DNA of 64,000 nucleotides, from the NCBI RefSeq assembly GCF_002814095.1, contig NZ_CP021913.1:1674001-1738000 (forward strand), written 5' to 3'. Below, piece after piece: positions 29,485-37,864 of the stretch. The stretch's first letter is position 1, and every line of letters starts with the position of its first letter. Made by a program: the position numbers and the translations under genes. A model generated the notes under the pieces. That model did no database searches, was not told where the DNA came from, and saw only the letters and a list, made by a program, of their open reading frames with translations. Source of the DNA: Sagittula sp. P11. GTDB taxonomy: Bacteria; Pseudomonadota; Alphaproteobacteria; Rhodobacterales; Rhodobacteraceae.

Positions 29485-29815
29485 GATCACTTTCGACGAC
29501 TTCATGGCGGTGGATATCCGCGTCGGCACCGTCACGCGTGCCGAACCTTTCCCCGAAGCGCGCAAGCCCGCGATCAAGCTGTGGATCGACTTCGGCCCGG
29601 AGATCGGAGAGAAGAAGTCCTCTGCCCAGATCACCGTGCACTACGCGCCCGAAGACCTCGTCGGCCGCCAAGTCTCGGCGGTCGTCAACTTCCCGCCGCG
29701 CCAGATCGGGCCGTTCATGTCCGAAGTGCTGGTCCTGGGTTACCACGACGCGGATGGCGCCGTGACGCTTGCGCGACCCGATCATCCTGTTCAAAACGGC
29801 GCGCGCCTCTGCTGA
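29477..29815 (+). CDS. CsaA-like tRNA-binding domain protein
   Basis: A 112-residue protein with the OB-fold tRNA-binding domain found in CsaA and the C-terminus of some methionyl-tRNA synthetases. Typical features: [33 protein letters not shown] near the N-terminus and [20 protein letters not shown]. Length matches stand-alone CsaA, proposed to be a chaperone or tRNA-binding protein. It overlaps the proC stop, so translation is coupled. Confidence 0.93.
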   Translation: MAEITFDDFMAVDIRVGTVTRAEPFPEARKPAIKLWIDFGPEIGEKKSSAQITVHYAPEDLVGRQVSAVVNFPPRQIGPFMSEVLVLGYHDADGAVTLARPDHPVQNGARLC

Positions 29816-29838
29816 GGGCGCGCCGGACGTCGCATTGT

Positions 29839-29864
29839 CAGAGTTCCGGCTTCAGAGTTCCGGC
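29839..29864. repeat. 12-bp tandem direct repeat at a gene end
   Basis: CAGAGTTCCGGC occurs at 29839-29850 and again at 29853-29864. Read on the minus strand it duplicates the last codons and stop (PEL-stop) of the small membrane protein gene. Probably a short slippage duplication. Confidence 0.6.
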
Positions 29865-30097
29865 GCTTTGGGATCGGGCACGATGCCCATCCCGCCGGCG
29901 TAGTTCCAGTTGGGGTCGTCCTTCTTGATCCGGACAGAGATCAGCTTGCCCACCGGCCAGGCCAGAACCAGGCCAATGATACCGGCGGTGACCACGGCCC
30001 ACCAACTGTACCAGCCGAAGATGAAGAAGACGATCAGCGCGGCGCCTGCGATGCTGGCCCCGGCCATGTGCGCGATGAAATACGCCAAGCGGTCCAT
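29852..30097 (-). CDS. Small two-helix membrane protein, unknown
   Basis: An 81-residue protein with two hydrophobic helices (AYFIAHMAGASIAGAALIVFFIF and WWAVVTAGIIGLVLAWPVGKLI). A short charged tail RIKKDDPNWNYAGGMGIVPD follows. It resembles small Rhodobacterales membrane proteins of no known function. Divergent from the ketoacyl synthase-like gene; the rc of 30098-30108 (AAAGGAGCAAC) supplies the ribosome site, which supports real expression. Confidence 0.65.
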   Translation of the reverse strand: MDRLAYFIAHMAGASIAGAALIVFFIFGWYSWWAVVTAGIIGLVLAWPVGKLISVRIKKDDPNWNYAGGMGIVPDPKAPEL

Positions 30098-30219
30098 GTC
30101 GTTGCTCCTTTCGGGTCGTCCCTCACATGGAAAACGTGCGAGACGAACGCAGGTTCCGCCACGCCCCGCTTGACACCCCCCGTGCCGTGCGGATGCTGGC
30201 GCAAACGCAGGAGGAGACC

Positions 30220-31338
30220 ATGTTCAGACCCGCCATCACGGGGCACGGGGTATTCACCCCGACCGAGAACATCACCAACGACGAACTGGTGGCGGCGTTC
30301 AATGCCTATGCCGATCTGTGGAACGAACGGCACGCCGACGAGATCGCCGGCGGGACGGTGCAGGCGATGGATCATTCCAGCTCCGACTTCATCTTCTCCG
30401 CTTCCGGCATCGAACGGCGTTACGTGATGGACAAGTCCGGCGTGCTCGATCCCGAACGCATGTTCCCCGATCTGCCCGCCCGCCCGGACGAGGCACCGTC
30501 CATCATGGCGGAAATGGCGGTCGATGCCTGCGGCAAGGCGCTGGCCATGGCGGGCCGGGACGGTGCGGACGTCGATCTGGTGATCTGCGCGGCGTCGAAC
30601 CACGAACGCGCCTATCCCGCCATCGCGATCGAGATTCAGCAACTGCTGGGCGCGCAGGGCTTTGCCTTCGACATGAACGTCGCCTGCTCCTCCGCCACCT
30701 TCGGCATCCAGGCGGCGGCGGACATGATCCGGTCGGGCAGCGTGCGGCGCGCGCTCGTGGTCAATCCGGAGATCTGCTCCGGCCACCTGGAATGGCGCGA
30801 CCGAGACTGCCACTTCATCTTCGGCGACGTGTGCACCGCTGTCCTGATCGAACGTGCCGAAGACGCACAGGGCGCGCGGTTCGACATCGTCTCCACCCGC
30901 TGCGCGACGCAGTTCTCAAACAACATCCGCAACAACAACGGATTCTTGCGCCGGACGCACGACCAGATGGAAGACCGCCGCGACATGCAGTTCATGCAGA
31001 ACGGCCGGAAGGTCTTCAAGGAGGTGCTCCCGCTTGTCTCTGCGCACATCCTCGGCCACATGGAGGCAGAGGGCTGGGAAGCGGACGGGCTGAAGCGTCT
31101 CTGGCTGCATCAGGCCAACAAGACGATGAACGATTTCATCGGAAAGAAGGTGTTGGGCCGCATGCCCGAAGAAGGCGAACAGCCGAACATCCTTCAGGAC
31201 TACGCCAATACATCCTCCGCCGGGTCGATCATCGCGTTCTCCAAGAACTCCGGCGATCTCGCGCCCGGGGACAGGGGCGTGATCTGCTCTTTCGGCGCGG
31301 GTTACTCGGTGGGGTCGGTGCTGGTGGAGCGCGGCTGA
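30220..31338 (+). CDS. Beta-ketoacyl-ACP synthase III-like protein
   Basis: A 372-residue thiolase-fold enzyme of the FabH family. The catalytic triad is visible: Cys156 in NVACSSATFG, His in LHQANKTMN and Asn in YANTSSAGS. It is longer than E. coli FabH (317 residues), with an insertion rich in charged residues around 30-60 and another around IRNNNGFLRRTHDQMEDRRD. That suggests a specialised acyl or acceptor substrate. The ATG at 30220 has GGAGGAGA upstream. Its 3' end overlaps a convergent GNAT gene by 37 bases. Confidence 0.88.
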   Translation: MFRPAITGHGVFTPTENITNDELVAAFNAYADLWNERHADEIAGGTVQAMDHSSSDFIFSASGIERRYVMDKSGVLDPERMFPDLPARPDEAPSIMAEMAVDACGKALAMAGRDGADVDLVICAASNHERAYPAIAIEIQQLLGAQGFAFDMNVACSSATFGIQAAADMIRSGSVRRALVVNPEICSGHLEWRDRDCHFIFGDVCTAVLIERAEDAQGARFDIVSTRCATQFSNNIRNNNGFLRRTHDQMEDRRDMQFMQNGRKVFKEVLPLVSAHILGHMEAEGWEADGLKRLWLHQANKTMNDFIGKKVLGRMPEEGEQPNILQDYANTSSAGSIIAFSKNSGDLAPGDRGVICSFGAGYSVGSVLVERG

Positions 31339-31772
31339 ACCGGCTTTTCGAAGAACACCCGGTCGAACCCGTCCTGCACCATACGATGCGTCTCGACGTA
31401 GCCGAGGTGCGGGTACATCGAGAGGTTCTCCGTCATCTTCGCATTGGTGTAGAGGCTGATCCGGTCAAGGCCCAGCTTGGCCGCTTCCGCCTCGCAGAAG
31501 CCGATCAGCGCCTTGCCGATGCCACGTCCCGACGCCTCCGGTGCCACGCCCACCGCATCGAGAACCATCGCCCCGCCCTCGGGCCAGAAGGCGATGTACC
31601 CCAACGGTTTCCCGTCGTCGTAGACGTATAGGACACCCTGCCCGATCTGGGCGTCGACATCCGCATCCATCGGCGCCGGGCGGCGCCCGATGCGCGGCAC
31701 GTACCGCGCGTAAGACGCCTCGGCGATCTCCCGTATTGCTGCCGCGTCGTCCGGTTTTGCCTGCCGTATCAT
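31302..31772 (-). CDS. GNAT family N-acetyltransferase
   Basis: A 156-residue GNAT. The acetyl-CoA-binding motif A is in VGVAPEASGRGIGKALIGF (V-x-P-x-x-x-G-x-G-x-x-L type) and motif B in LYTNAKMTENLSMYPHLGY. The substrate is unknown. The start overlaps the benE stop by four bases, so both probably come from one tdk-benE-GNAT transcript. The 3' end runs 37 bases into the opposite-strand ketoacyl synthase gene. Confidence 0.9.
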   Translation of the reverse strand: MIRQAKPDDAAAIREIAEASYARYVPRIGRRPAPMDADVDAQIGQGVLYVYDDGKPLGYIAFWPEGGAMVLDAVGVAPEASGRGIGKALIGFCEAEAAKLGLDRISLYTNAKMTENLSMYPHLGYVETHRMVQDGFDRVFFEKPVQPRSTSTDPTE

Positions 31773-32920
31773 TTGCCGCCCCGCATGTTCAGAAGGTGTA
31801 CGATCCCGCCGACCAGCAGCCCCCAGACCGCGCCGCCAATCCCGAAGAGCGTCAGGCCCGACGCGGTCACGATGAAGGTCAGCACCGCCGCTTCGCGGGT
31901 CTCGTCCGCCCGGAGCGCGCCGGTCATCGACGTCATGAACACACCGAACAGCGCCACACCCGCCAGCGTTGCCATGGCGAAAGGCGGGGCGGCGGCTGCG
32001 ATGAAGGTCACAAGAGCCGCGAAGATACCGAATAGGCAGTAGAAGACACCGGCCCAGACAGCCGCCCAGTAGCGCTTTCCGTGGTCACGATGGGCGTGCT
32101 CGTCCGAGCACATGGCCGCGGTGATGGCGGCGAGGTTGGTCTGCACCGCACCGAAAGGCGCCGACAGGATCGAGATCGCGCCGACCGTGGCGAACATCGG
32201 CCCGGGCGGAGGCGTGAACCCATTGGTGCGTAGCACCGCAACGCCCGGCATGTTCTGCGTCGCCATGGTCACGATGAACAGCGGCACGGCCAGACCGATC
32301 ACCCCTTGCAGGGACAGCGTGGGCATCACCCAGACCGGTGCGGTCAGGGCGTGGTCCGGGAGAGGCAGAGTGCCGTTGTGCCAGATGACCAGCCCGAAGG
32401 TGACGAGCACCGCGGCAGGCACCGCAAAGAGCCGCCGGATGCGTGTCGCCACGAACCACGTCAGAAGGATCGGAAGGGCCACCGCCGGCGCCTCGGCCAC
32501 CGCGCGGATGGGGGTGAAGCAGATGGGCAGCAGCACCCCGGCCAGCATCGCTTGCGTGATCGGGCCGGGTACGCTTTGCGCCAGCCGAACCAGCGGTTTC
32601 CAGAACCCCGCGACGACCGTCAGCGCACCTGCCACGGCAAAGGCCCCGACCGCACCGGAAAAGCCCTGCGGGTCCGCAGCGGAGGCCGCGAGCAGTGCCG
32701 CCCCCGGGGTCGACCACGCACAGGACGCGGGCGTCTTGGTCCACAGCGCCAGAACGATCCCGGCAAGCCCCATCGCCAGCGCACCGGCCATCAAGGCGGA
32801 GGAGGCCTGCGCCTGTGTTGCGCCCATCGCCTCGACACCGGCGAGGAAGATCGGGAAAGACGAGAAGAAACCGACAATCGCCACCACCAGGCCCGCGGTG
32901 AACGCCTGTGATCCGCCCAT
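31769..32920 (-). CDS. benE: BenE-family benzoate/H+ symporter
   Basis: A 383-residue membrane protein with about 12 hydrophobic segments. BenE family marks: GFFSSFPIFLAGVEAMGA near the N-terminus, WSTPGAALLA, and TMATQNMPGVAVLRTNGF with SAPFGAVQTNLAAITAAM. BenE imports benzoate with protons in Acinetobacter. The ATG at 32920 lies just after the tdk stop with AGGA eight bases upstream; the longer frame would overlap tdk. No ben catabolic genes are visible here, so transport of another aromatic acid is possible. Confidence 0.92.
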   Translation of the reverse strand: MGGSQAFTAGLVVAIVGFFSSFPIFLAGVEAMGATQAQASSALMAGALAMGLAGIVLALWTKTPASCAWSTPGAALLAASAADPQGFSGAVGAFAVAGALTVVAGFWKPLVRLAQSVPGPITQAMLAGVLLPICFTPIRAVAEAPAVALPILLTWFVATRIRRLFAVPAAVLVTFGLVIWHNGTLPLPDHALTAPVWVMPTLSLQGVIGLAVPLFIVTMATQNMPGVAVLRTNGFTPPPGPMFATVGAISILSAPFGAVQTNLAAITAAMCSDEHAHRDHGKRYWAAVWAGVFYCLFGIFAALVTFIAAAAPPFAMATLAGVALFGVFMTSMTGALRADETREAAVLTFIVTASGLTLFGIGGAVWGLLVGGIVHLLNMRGGK

Positions 32921-32922
32921 GT

Positions 32923-33501
32923 CTAGCGTCCTACTTTTTGCCGCCAGTGGCGGCGGCACAGGCTGACGTAAGCTTCGTTGCCGCCGATCTGGACCTGCGC
33001 GCCGTCCAGCAATGCCCGGCCCTCGGCGTCCTGCCGGATCACCATCGTCGCCTTGCGGCCGCAGTGGCAGATGGTCCGGACCTCCCGCATCACGTCCGCC
33101 AGCGCCAGCAGCGCCGCGGAACCGGGGAACAGCTCGCCTCGGAAATCCACCCGCAGGCCATAGGCCATCACGGGCACGTCGAGATCGTCGACCACGCGGG
33201 CCAGCTGCCAGACCTGTTCGGTCGTCATGAACTGCGCCTCGTCGACGAAGATGCAGGCCACATCGCCCTTCGCCCGCCGCGCCTCGATCATCTCGAAAAG
33301 ATCGGAGTGGGTGCCGAAGACATCCGCCTCCCGCGCGAGGCCGATCCGCGATCCGATCCGCCCCTTGCCGGCGCGGTCGTCGAAGGCGGCGATCATCAGG
33401 TAAGTCTCCATCCCGCGTTCATTGTAGTTGTGCGCCGCCTGCAGAAGCAGCGTCGACTTGCCCGCGTTCATGGTCGAGTAATGGAAGTGCAGCTTGGCCA
33501 T
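32923..33501 (-). CDS. tdk: Thymidine kinase
   Basis: A 192-residue type II thymidine kinase for dTMP salvage. Walker A is STMNAGKSTLLLQ; Walker B is IFVDEAQFM. The C-terminal lasso region has AYGLRVDFRGELFPGS, and zinc-site cysteines are seen in CHCGRKA and SLCRRHW. ATG 33501 begins directly at the conserved AKLHFHYSTMNAGKS; the 60 extra codons in the open frame have no family similarity. Confidence 0.97.
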   Translation of the reverse strand: MAKLHFHYSTMNAGKSTLLLQAAHNYNERGMETYLMIAAFDDRAGKGRIGSRIGLAREADVFGTHSDLFEMIEARRAKGDVACIFVDEAQFMTTEQVWQLARVVDDLDVPVMAYGLRVDFRGELFPGSAALLALADVMREVRTICHCGRKATMVIRQDAEGRALLDGAQVQIGGNEAYVSLCRRHWRQKVGR

Positions 33502-33698
33502 GACCCGCTTTTGCGTCAGCCGCCCGGGAGAGGCAAGAGTGCCTCGAAACGTCACCGCCGGAACGCAGGACAGCCCGGCGCGGGCGTGAGCGTGCTGTTG
33601 CCGGCGGGTTGATTTCGCCATGACGGCGGCGCGCTCCGCGGGTAATGGAAGTGCAACGCGCCGCCCCGGACGCAGGCGCACCTGCAGAGAGGATCACG

Positions 33699-34160
33699 AT
33701 GGCGAACGTCGGAAACTACCTGAAGAAGCACAGCGAAGCCTTGGTGAAGGACGTCGGGATCGAGACGGCCTGTGCGCTGTCAGGCAAGTCCAAGGCGACG
33801 CTGGGCCGGTATTATTCCGATCATGTCGAACATGCGGACCGCTTCATGCCGGTGGATGTTGTCGCCGCGCTGGAAGAGAAGGCCTCCTACCCGCATGTCA
33901 CCGCCGCGCTGGCAGAGCTGAAGGGCATAACGCTGCACTTCGACGAGGACCGCCGCAACACGCGGTCACCGGGCGGGATGAACTCAGACGTGATCGCCCT
34001 GTCGCAACGGTTCGCCATGCTGATGGCCGAATATCACACGTCAATGGTCGACGGAGACATCTCCGTCAACGAAGCCAAGCGGATGCTGAAGGAAACCCTG
34101 GAGATCCAGAAGGTGCTGATCGACATCAAGATGCACCTCGAGGACGAGACAGCCCGCTAG
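33699..34160 (+). CDS. Conserved hypothetical protein with helix-turn-helix-like N-terminus
   Basis: A 153-residue soluble protein. Residues 10-40 ([28 protein letters not shown]) look like a helix-turn-helix of the kind in phage CII-like or Cro-like regulators. The middle is helical, and the C-terminus ([31 protein letters not shown]) is a likely coiled coil for dimerisation. I do not recognise a named family. GAGAGGATCACG precedes the ATG. It overlaps the convergent rimO stop by four bases. It could be a small DNA-binding regulator or a fossil prophage gene retained in the lineage. Confidence 0.65.
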   Translation: MANVGNYLKKHSEALVKDVGIETACALSGKSKATLGRYYSDHVEHADRFMPVDVVAALEEKASYPHVTAALAELKGITLHFDEDRRNTRSPGGMNSDVIALSQRFAMLMAEYHTSMVDGDISVNEAKRMLKETLEIQKVLIDIKMHLEDETAR

Positions 34161-35515
34161 GCCAGTCGTCCCCAGAGGTCGTATTCCCCGGCCTCGTCGA
34201 CCGCGACGGTCACGATCTGACCCGGCTTCAATGCCTCCGCGCCTTCGTCGATGAACAGGTTGCCGTCGATCTCAGGCGCGTCGGCCTTGGTGCGGCAGGT
34301 GGCGATGCCGTCCTCGTCCACGTCGTCGACGATGACATCCATGCGTCGACCGACCTTCGCGGCCAGCTTGGCCTCCGAGATCGCCTGCGCCTTTTCCATG
34401 AAGCGCGCCCAGCGTTCGGCCTTCACCTCGTCCGGGACGTGATCCGGCAGCGTGTTGGAGCGCGCACCGGCGACGTTCTCGTACTGGAAGCAGCCCACGC
34501 GGTCGAGTTGCGCCTCGTCCATCCAGTCCAGAAGGTGCTGGAACTCCGCTTCAGTCTCTCCGGGGTAACCCACGATGAAGGTGGAGCGGAGTGCGATGTC
34601 GGGGCAATCCGACCGCCATGCAGCGATCTCGTCCAGCGTACGCTCGGCCGCGGCGGGTCGGGCCATCCGGCGCAGGGTGCCCGGGTGGCTGTGCTGGAAC
34701 GGAATGTCGAGGTAGGGCAGCACCTTGCTCTCTGCCATCAGCGGGATCACCTGCCGCACGTGCGGGTAAGGATAGACGTAATGCAGCCGCACCCACGCGC
34801 CCAACTCGCCCAGGTCGCGGGCCAGGTCGACGAAGGGAAACTTTGCGTCGCGGTCCTTCCAGTCCGTCCCGTAGGCGGATGTGTCCTGGCTGATGACCAG
34901 CAGCTCCTTAACACCGGCCTCAACCAGTTTCTCAGCCTCGCGCAGGACCGCGCGGGCGGGACGGCTTTGCAGTCGGCCGCGCATGTCTGGAATGATGCAG
35001 AACCGGCACTTGTGATTGCAGCCTTCGGAGATCTTCAGATAGCTGTAATGCCTCGGCGTCAGGGACACGCCGCTGGCCGGCAGAAGATCGATGAACGGAT
35101 CGGGCGACGGCGGCACCGCGCCATGCACGGCGTCCAGCACCTGCTCGTACTGATGCGGTCCGGTGACCGCCAGAACCTTCGGATGGGTCCCTGTGATGTA
35201 CTCCGGTTCCGCGCCAAGACAGCCGGTCACGATGACCCGACCGTTTTCGGCCAGTGCCTCGCCGATGGCGTCGAGGCTTTCGGCCTTGGCACTGTCGAGA
35301 AAACCGCAGGTGTTCACGATCACCGCATCGGCGCCGGCGTAGTCGGAGGAGATGCCGTAGCCCTCGGCGCGCAGGCGCGTCAGGATGCGCTCGCTGTCCA
35401 CCAGCGCCTTCGGACAGCCGAGGGAGACCATGCCGATGGTCGGCTGGCCGTCGCGGACGGTGTCGGTGATGCGGGCGCGCGCAAGGTCAGGGCGGAGATC
35501 GGGGGGATTCTGCAT
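34157..35515 (-). CDS. rimO: Ribosomal protein S12 methylthiotransferase
   Basis: A 452-residue RimO, a radical SAM enzyme adding a methylthio group to an aspartate of ribosomal protein S12. Domains: an N-terminal UPF0004 domain with cluster cysteines ([27 protein letters not shown]), the radical SAM motif [11 protein letters not shown], and a C-terminal TRAM domain ending [10 protein letters not shown]. Start ATG 35515 precedes the conserved region by about 30 residues. Confidence 0.97.
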   Translation of the reverse strand: MQNPPDLRPDLARARITDTVRDGQPTIGMVSLGCPKALVDSERILTRLRAEGYGISSDYAGADAVIVNTCGFLDSAKAESLDAIGEALAENGRVIVTGCLGAEPEYITGTHPKVLAVTGPHQYEQVLDAVHGAVPPSPDPFIDLLPASGVSLTPRHYSYLKISEGCNHKCRFCIIPDMRGRLQSRPARAVLREAEKLVEAGVKELLVISQDTSAYGTDWKDRDAKFPFVDLARDLGELGAWVRLHYVYPYPHVRQVIPLMAESKVLPYLDIPFQHSHPGTLRRMARPAAAERTLDEIAAWRSDCPDIALRSTFIVGYPGETEAEFQHLLDWMDEAQLDRVGCFQYENVAGARSNTLPDHVPDEVKAERWARFMEKAQAISEAKLAAKVGRRMDVIVDDVDEDGIATCRTKADAPEIDGNLFIDEGAEALKPGQIVTVAVDEAGEYDLWGRLA

Positions 35516-35577
35516 GGGCCGCCTATACTGCACCCTTAACCGCCGGTGAAGCCCCGGTCGTCACGCCCCCGGACACA

Positions 35578-35615
35578 AACGGCGATGGCGGGCGCCTTCC
35601 CGCCAGTCCGCCGTT
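35578..35615 (-). terminator. Nested hairpin downstream of gcrA
   Basis: AACGGCG (35578-35584) pairs with CGCCGTT (35609-35615), enclosing a GGCGGG/CCCGCC pair. It lies ten bases past the gcrA stop; in that direction it is followed by TTTGTGT rather than a clean U-run, so a terminator role is likely but not certain. Confidence 0.55.
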
Positions 35616-35624
35616 GCGTTGGGA

Positions 35625-36212
35625 TCAGCGGCGCCGGTCGCGGCGCGCGCTCATCGGCTGGAAGGCGACGCCGACATGGGCCTCGCAGTAGGGCTTGCCC
35701 TGCTGGACCGGCAGCCCGCAGAACCAGAAGTCCTCCGTGGCGGGATCGCCGACGGGCCACTTGCAGGTCCGTTCGGTCAATTCCATCAGGGTCAGCTTCT
35801 TCGCCTTCTTTTCCACTTCGTTGACTTTCGCCAGCGCCTCGGGGCTGATCTCGTTCGTCGAAGGCTGCGGCGGAAGAGGCTGGCCCGCCGGAATGATCTG
35901 CTTGCGCGCCGGGGACTGCGGGGCTGGTGCTGCCGCGGCGGCCGGTGCGGGCGCGGGTTCTGCCGGTTTGGCTTCGGGGGCCGCGGCGGGCTTCGGTGCC
36001 GGTTTCGGCTTGGCGGCCTGCGGCTTGACTTCCGGTTTTGCCTCTGCCGGGGCGGGCGCGCTGCCGGCCCGGTTCGACAGCCCGAGGCGATGCACCTTCC
36101 CGATCACCGCGTTGCGGGTCACGCCGCCCAGCTCCTTTGCGATCTGGCTGGCCGACTGACCCTCCGACCACATCTTCTTGAGCATTTCCACGCGTTCATC
36201 TGTCCACGACAT
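35625..36212 (-). CDS. gcrA: GcrA cell cycle regulator
   Basis: A 195-residue GcrA, a sigma70-binding regulator that with CcrM methylation controls cell-cycle genes in alphaproteobacteria. The N-terminal DNA-binding domain is MSWTDERVEMLKKMWSEGQSAS with AVIGKVHRLGLSNR. A long Ala/Pro/Lys-rich linker (about residues 48-105) leads to the C-terminal sigma-interacting domain with LTERTCKWPVGDP and FCGLPVQQGKPYCEAH. The linker is low-complexity and likely disordered. Confidence 0.95.
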   Translation of the reverse strand: MSWTDERVEMLKKMWSEGQSASQIAKELGGVTRNAVIGKVHRLGLSNRAGSAPAPAEAKPEVKPQAAKPKPAPKPAAAPEAKPAEPAPAPAAAAAPAPQSPARKQIIPAGQPLPPQPSTNEISPEALAKVNEVEKKAKKLTLMELTERTCKWPVGDPATEDFWFCGLPVQQGKPYCEAHVGVAFQPMSARRDRRR

Positions 36213-36342
36213 CGGAGCTTCCTATTGAAAAAGCGGCCGCGCTTGTCCGGGCCGCCTGACGGTCTATTCGTTGAGACGATATTCTAATCATCACGCCCAA
36301 AGTTACAAGGCGGTGCGATTCTCCTGGGCCTCTGCCCGCCGG

Positions 36343-37482
36343 TCAGCGCAGCACGTCGGCCACGTTTCCCCTCGCCGAAAGCGGCTGCGTCACCTGCCGC
36401 TGACCGGCCTCCCCGTCAAAGCGCGGCAGATCGAGGATGAAGCGCGCGCCCTCCCCCGGCACGGAGGTGCAGCCCAGATGGCCGCCGTGGCGCGCGGCGA
36501 TGCGGCTGCACGTCGCCAGCCCCAGCCCGCTGCCCGGGAACTCGTCCTCCGCATGGAGCCGCGCGAAGGGTTCGAAGATGCGTGTCCGGTGCTCCTCCGC
36601 GATGCCTATGCCGTTGTCCGCCACCTCGATCCGCCAGCCGAAGGTTGTCGTCGTGCCGGCGATCTCCACCCGGGGCCGCGCGGCGCGGTTGAACTTGACC
36701 CCGTTCGCGACGAGGTTCTGGAGCAGTTGCAGGAGCAGGACCGGATCAGCCTGGACGCGGGGAGGCTCGCCAACAAGGTGGAGCTCGGCCTCCCGCTCCC
36801 TCAGGTCCGCGCGCAGCGCCTTCTCCAGCTCCGCCACGAGGTCGGCGAGGTCGACGGGACGTTGGCGCGGCTCGCTCTCTGCCTTGCAGAGCCCGTAAAG
36901 CGACATGATCAGCCGCTCCATTCTTAACGCGCCGCCCCGGATGAATTCCAGGACCTCGGCGTGGTTCTGCCGTTGCGCCTGCGGCAGGTCCTCGATCAGC
37001 ATGTCGATGCCGCCACCGACCGAGCGCAACGGCGCGCGAAGGTCGTGGACAAGGACATGCGCGAAGGTTCTCAGGCTGTATTGCTGGTCTTCGATCCTGC
37101 GCGCCATGTCCGTCCGCTGGACGGCGTTCGCCACGGCGCGGGCCAGACCCTCTGTCGTGATCTTCGTCAGCACGCAGTAGTCCTGCGCCCCCCGTTTCAT
37201 CACGTCCACCGCTACCCCTTCGTCCACGAGGGCGGCGATATAGATCACCGCCGTCAACGGGCGCGTCCCCGCGATCTGGCTGACCAGTTCCTGCCACTGC
37301 AGATCGTCGCTGTCGGGGACGAGGATCACACAATCGACGCGTGGCAATTCACCGATCCGCTGCAGGCAGGCGGGGCCGTCGGTGGCGAATTCCAGATCCG
37401 GCGCCGGTGCCCCTTCTTTCAGCATTCCGGCCACCTGAGACCGTCGGGCGTCGGTCCTGCCGACGACAAGGATCCGCGTCAT
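36343..37482 (-). CDS. Soluble histidine kinase with degenerate N-terminal receiver domain
   Basis: A 379-residue cytosolic kinase. Residues 1-120 (TRILVVGRTDARRSQVAGML through KRGAQDYCVLTK) look like a receiver fold. The acidic pair after the first strand is absent (VVGRTD), and the third strand reads VILVPDSDD with Val where Asp is expected. The HisKA domain follows with His146 in VHDLRAPLRSVGGGID. The ATPase domain has LLQNLVANGVKFNR, DNGIGIAEEH and GSGLGLATC. The kinase half resembles bacteriophytochrome-type kinases. No response regulator is adjacent. ATG 37482 is chosen because domain similarity begins there; the ribosome site is weak. Confidence 0.8.
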   Translation of the reverse strand: MTRILVVGRTDARRSQVAGMLKEGAPAPDLEFATDGPACLQRIGELPRVDCVILVPDSDDLQWQELVSQIAGTRPLTAVIYIAALVDEGVAVDVMKRGAQDYCVLTKITTEGLARAVANAVQRTDMARRIEDQQYSLRTFAHVLVHDLRAPLRSVGGGIDMLIEDLPQAQRQNHAEVLEFIRGGALRMERLIMSLYGLCKAESEPRQRPVDLADLVAELEKALRADLREREAELHLVGEPPRVQADPVLLLQLLQNLVANGVKFNRAARPRVEIAGTTTTFGWRIEVADNGIGIAEEHRTRIFEPFARLHAEDEFPGSGLGLATCSRIAARHGGHLGCTSVPGEGARFILDLPRFDGEAGQRQVTQPLSARGNVADVLR

Positions 37483-37864
37483 GGCCGCGGGCCATGCGGC
37501 AGGCTGACCAATACATGACCGATGCGTTGGCGGTGCGCGGCGCAAGGCATGGGTCAGTGGATCCTCCCTCACTTGGTACGAAAGCCGGTACAATCGGACT
37601 GGCACATGGACGCCGGGCCGCCCAACCAGGGACGGTGTCGCGAAACCGCGCCAGGTCGCCTTCGGCTTTTGTAGCCAGAGGACGATTACCAAATGGTTAT
37701 CCGCGGCCCTCGGCCATACCGGCCTCGCTTTCCGCTTGGCGGTTCGGCCCTGCGTGGTGCAATGATGTGCGCATGAAACCGCGTCACCGGAAAAGCATGC
37801 AGTACCAGCCGCCCCCGCACCGGGGCTGAACCCGTCGTCTGCCCTTTCATTCCGGAGAAAACAC
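37483..37864. other. 382-base gap between the histidine kinase and betC
   Basis: Divergent promoter region. The kinase frame remains open through it on the minus strand, but the translation is Arg/Pro/His-rich with no similarity, so I read it as non-coding leader. No clear operator, hairpin or small gene was found. Confidence 0.5.

Noticed and set aside
33620-35539. 639-codon frame overlapping rimO and the helix-turn-helix-like gene
   Set aside because: Composition is that of an antisense shadow; rimO has cluster cysteines and the correct length.
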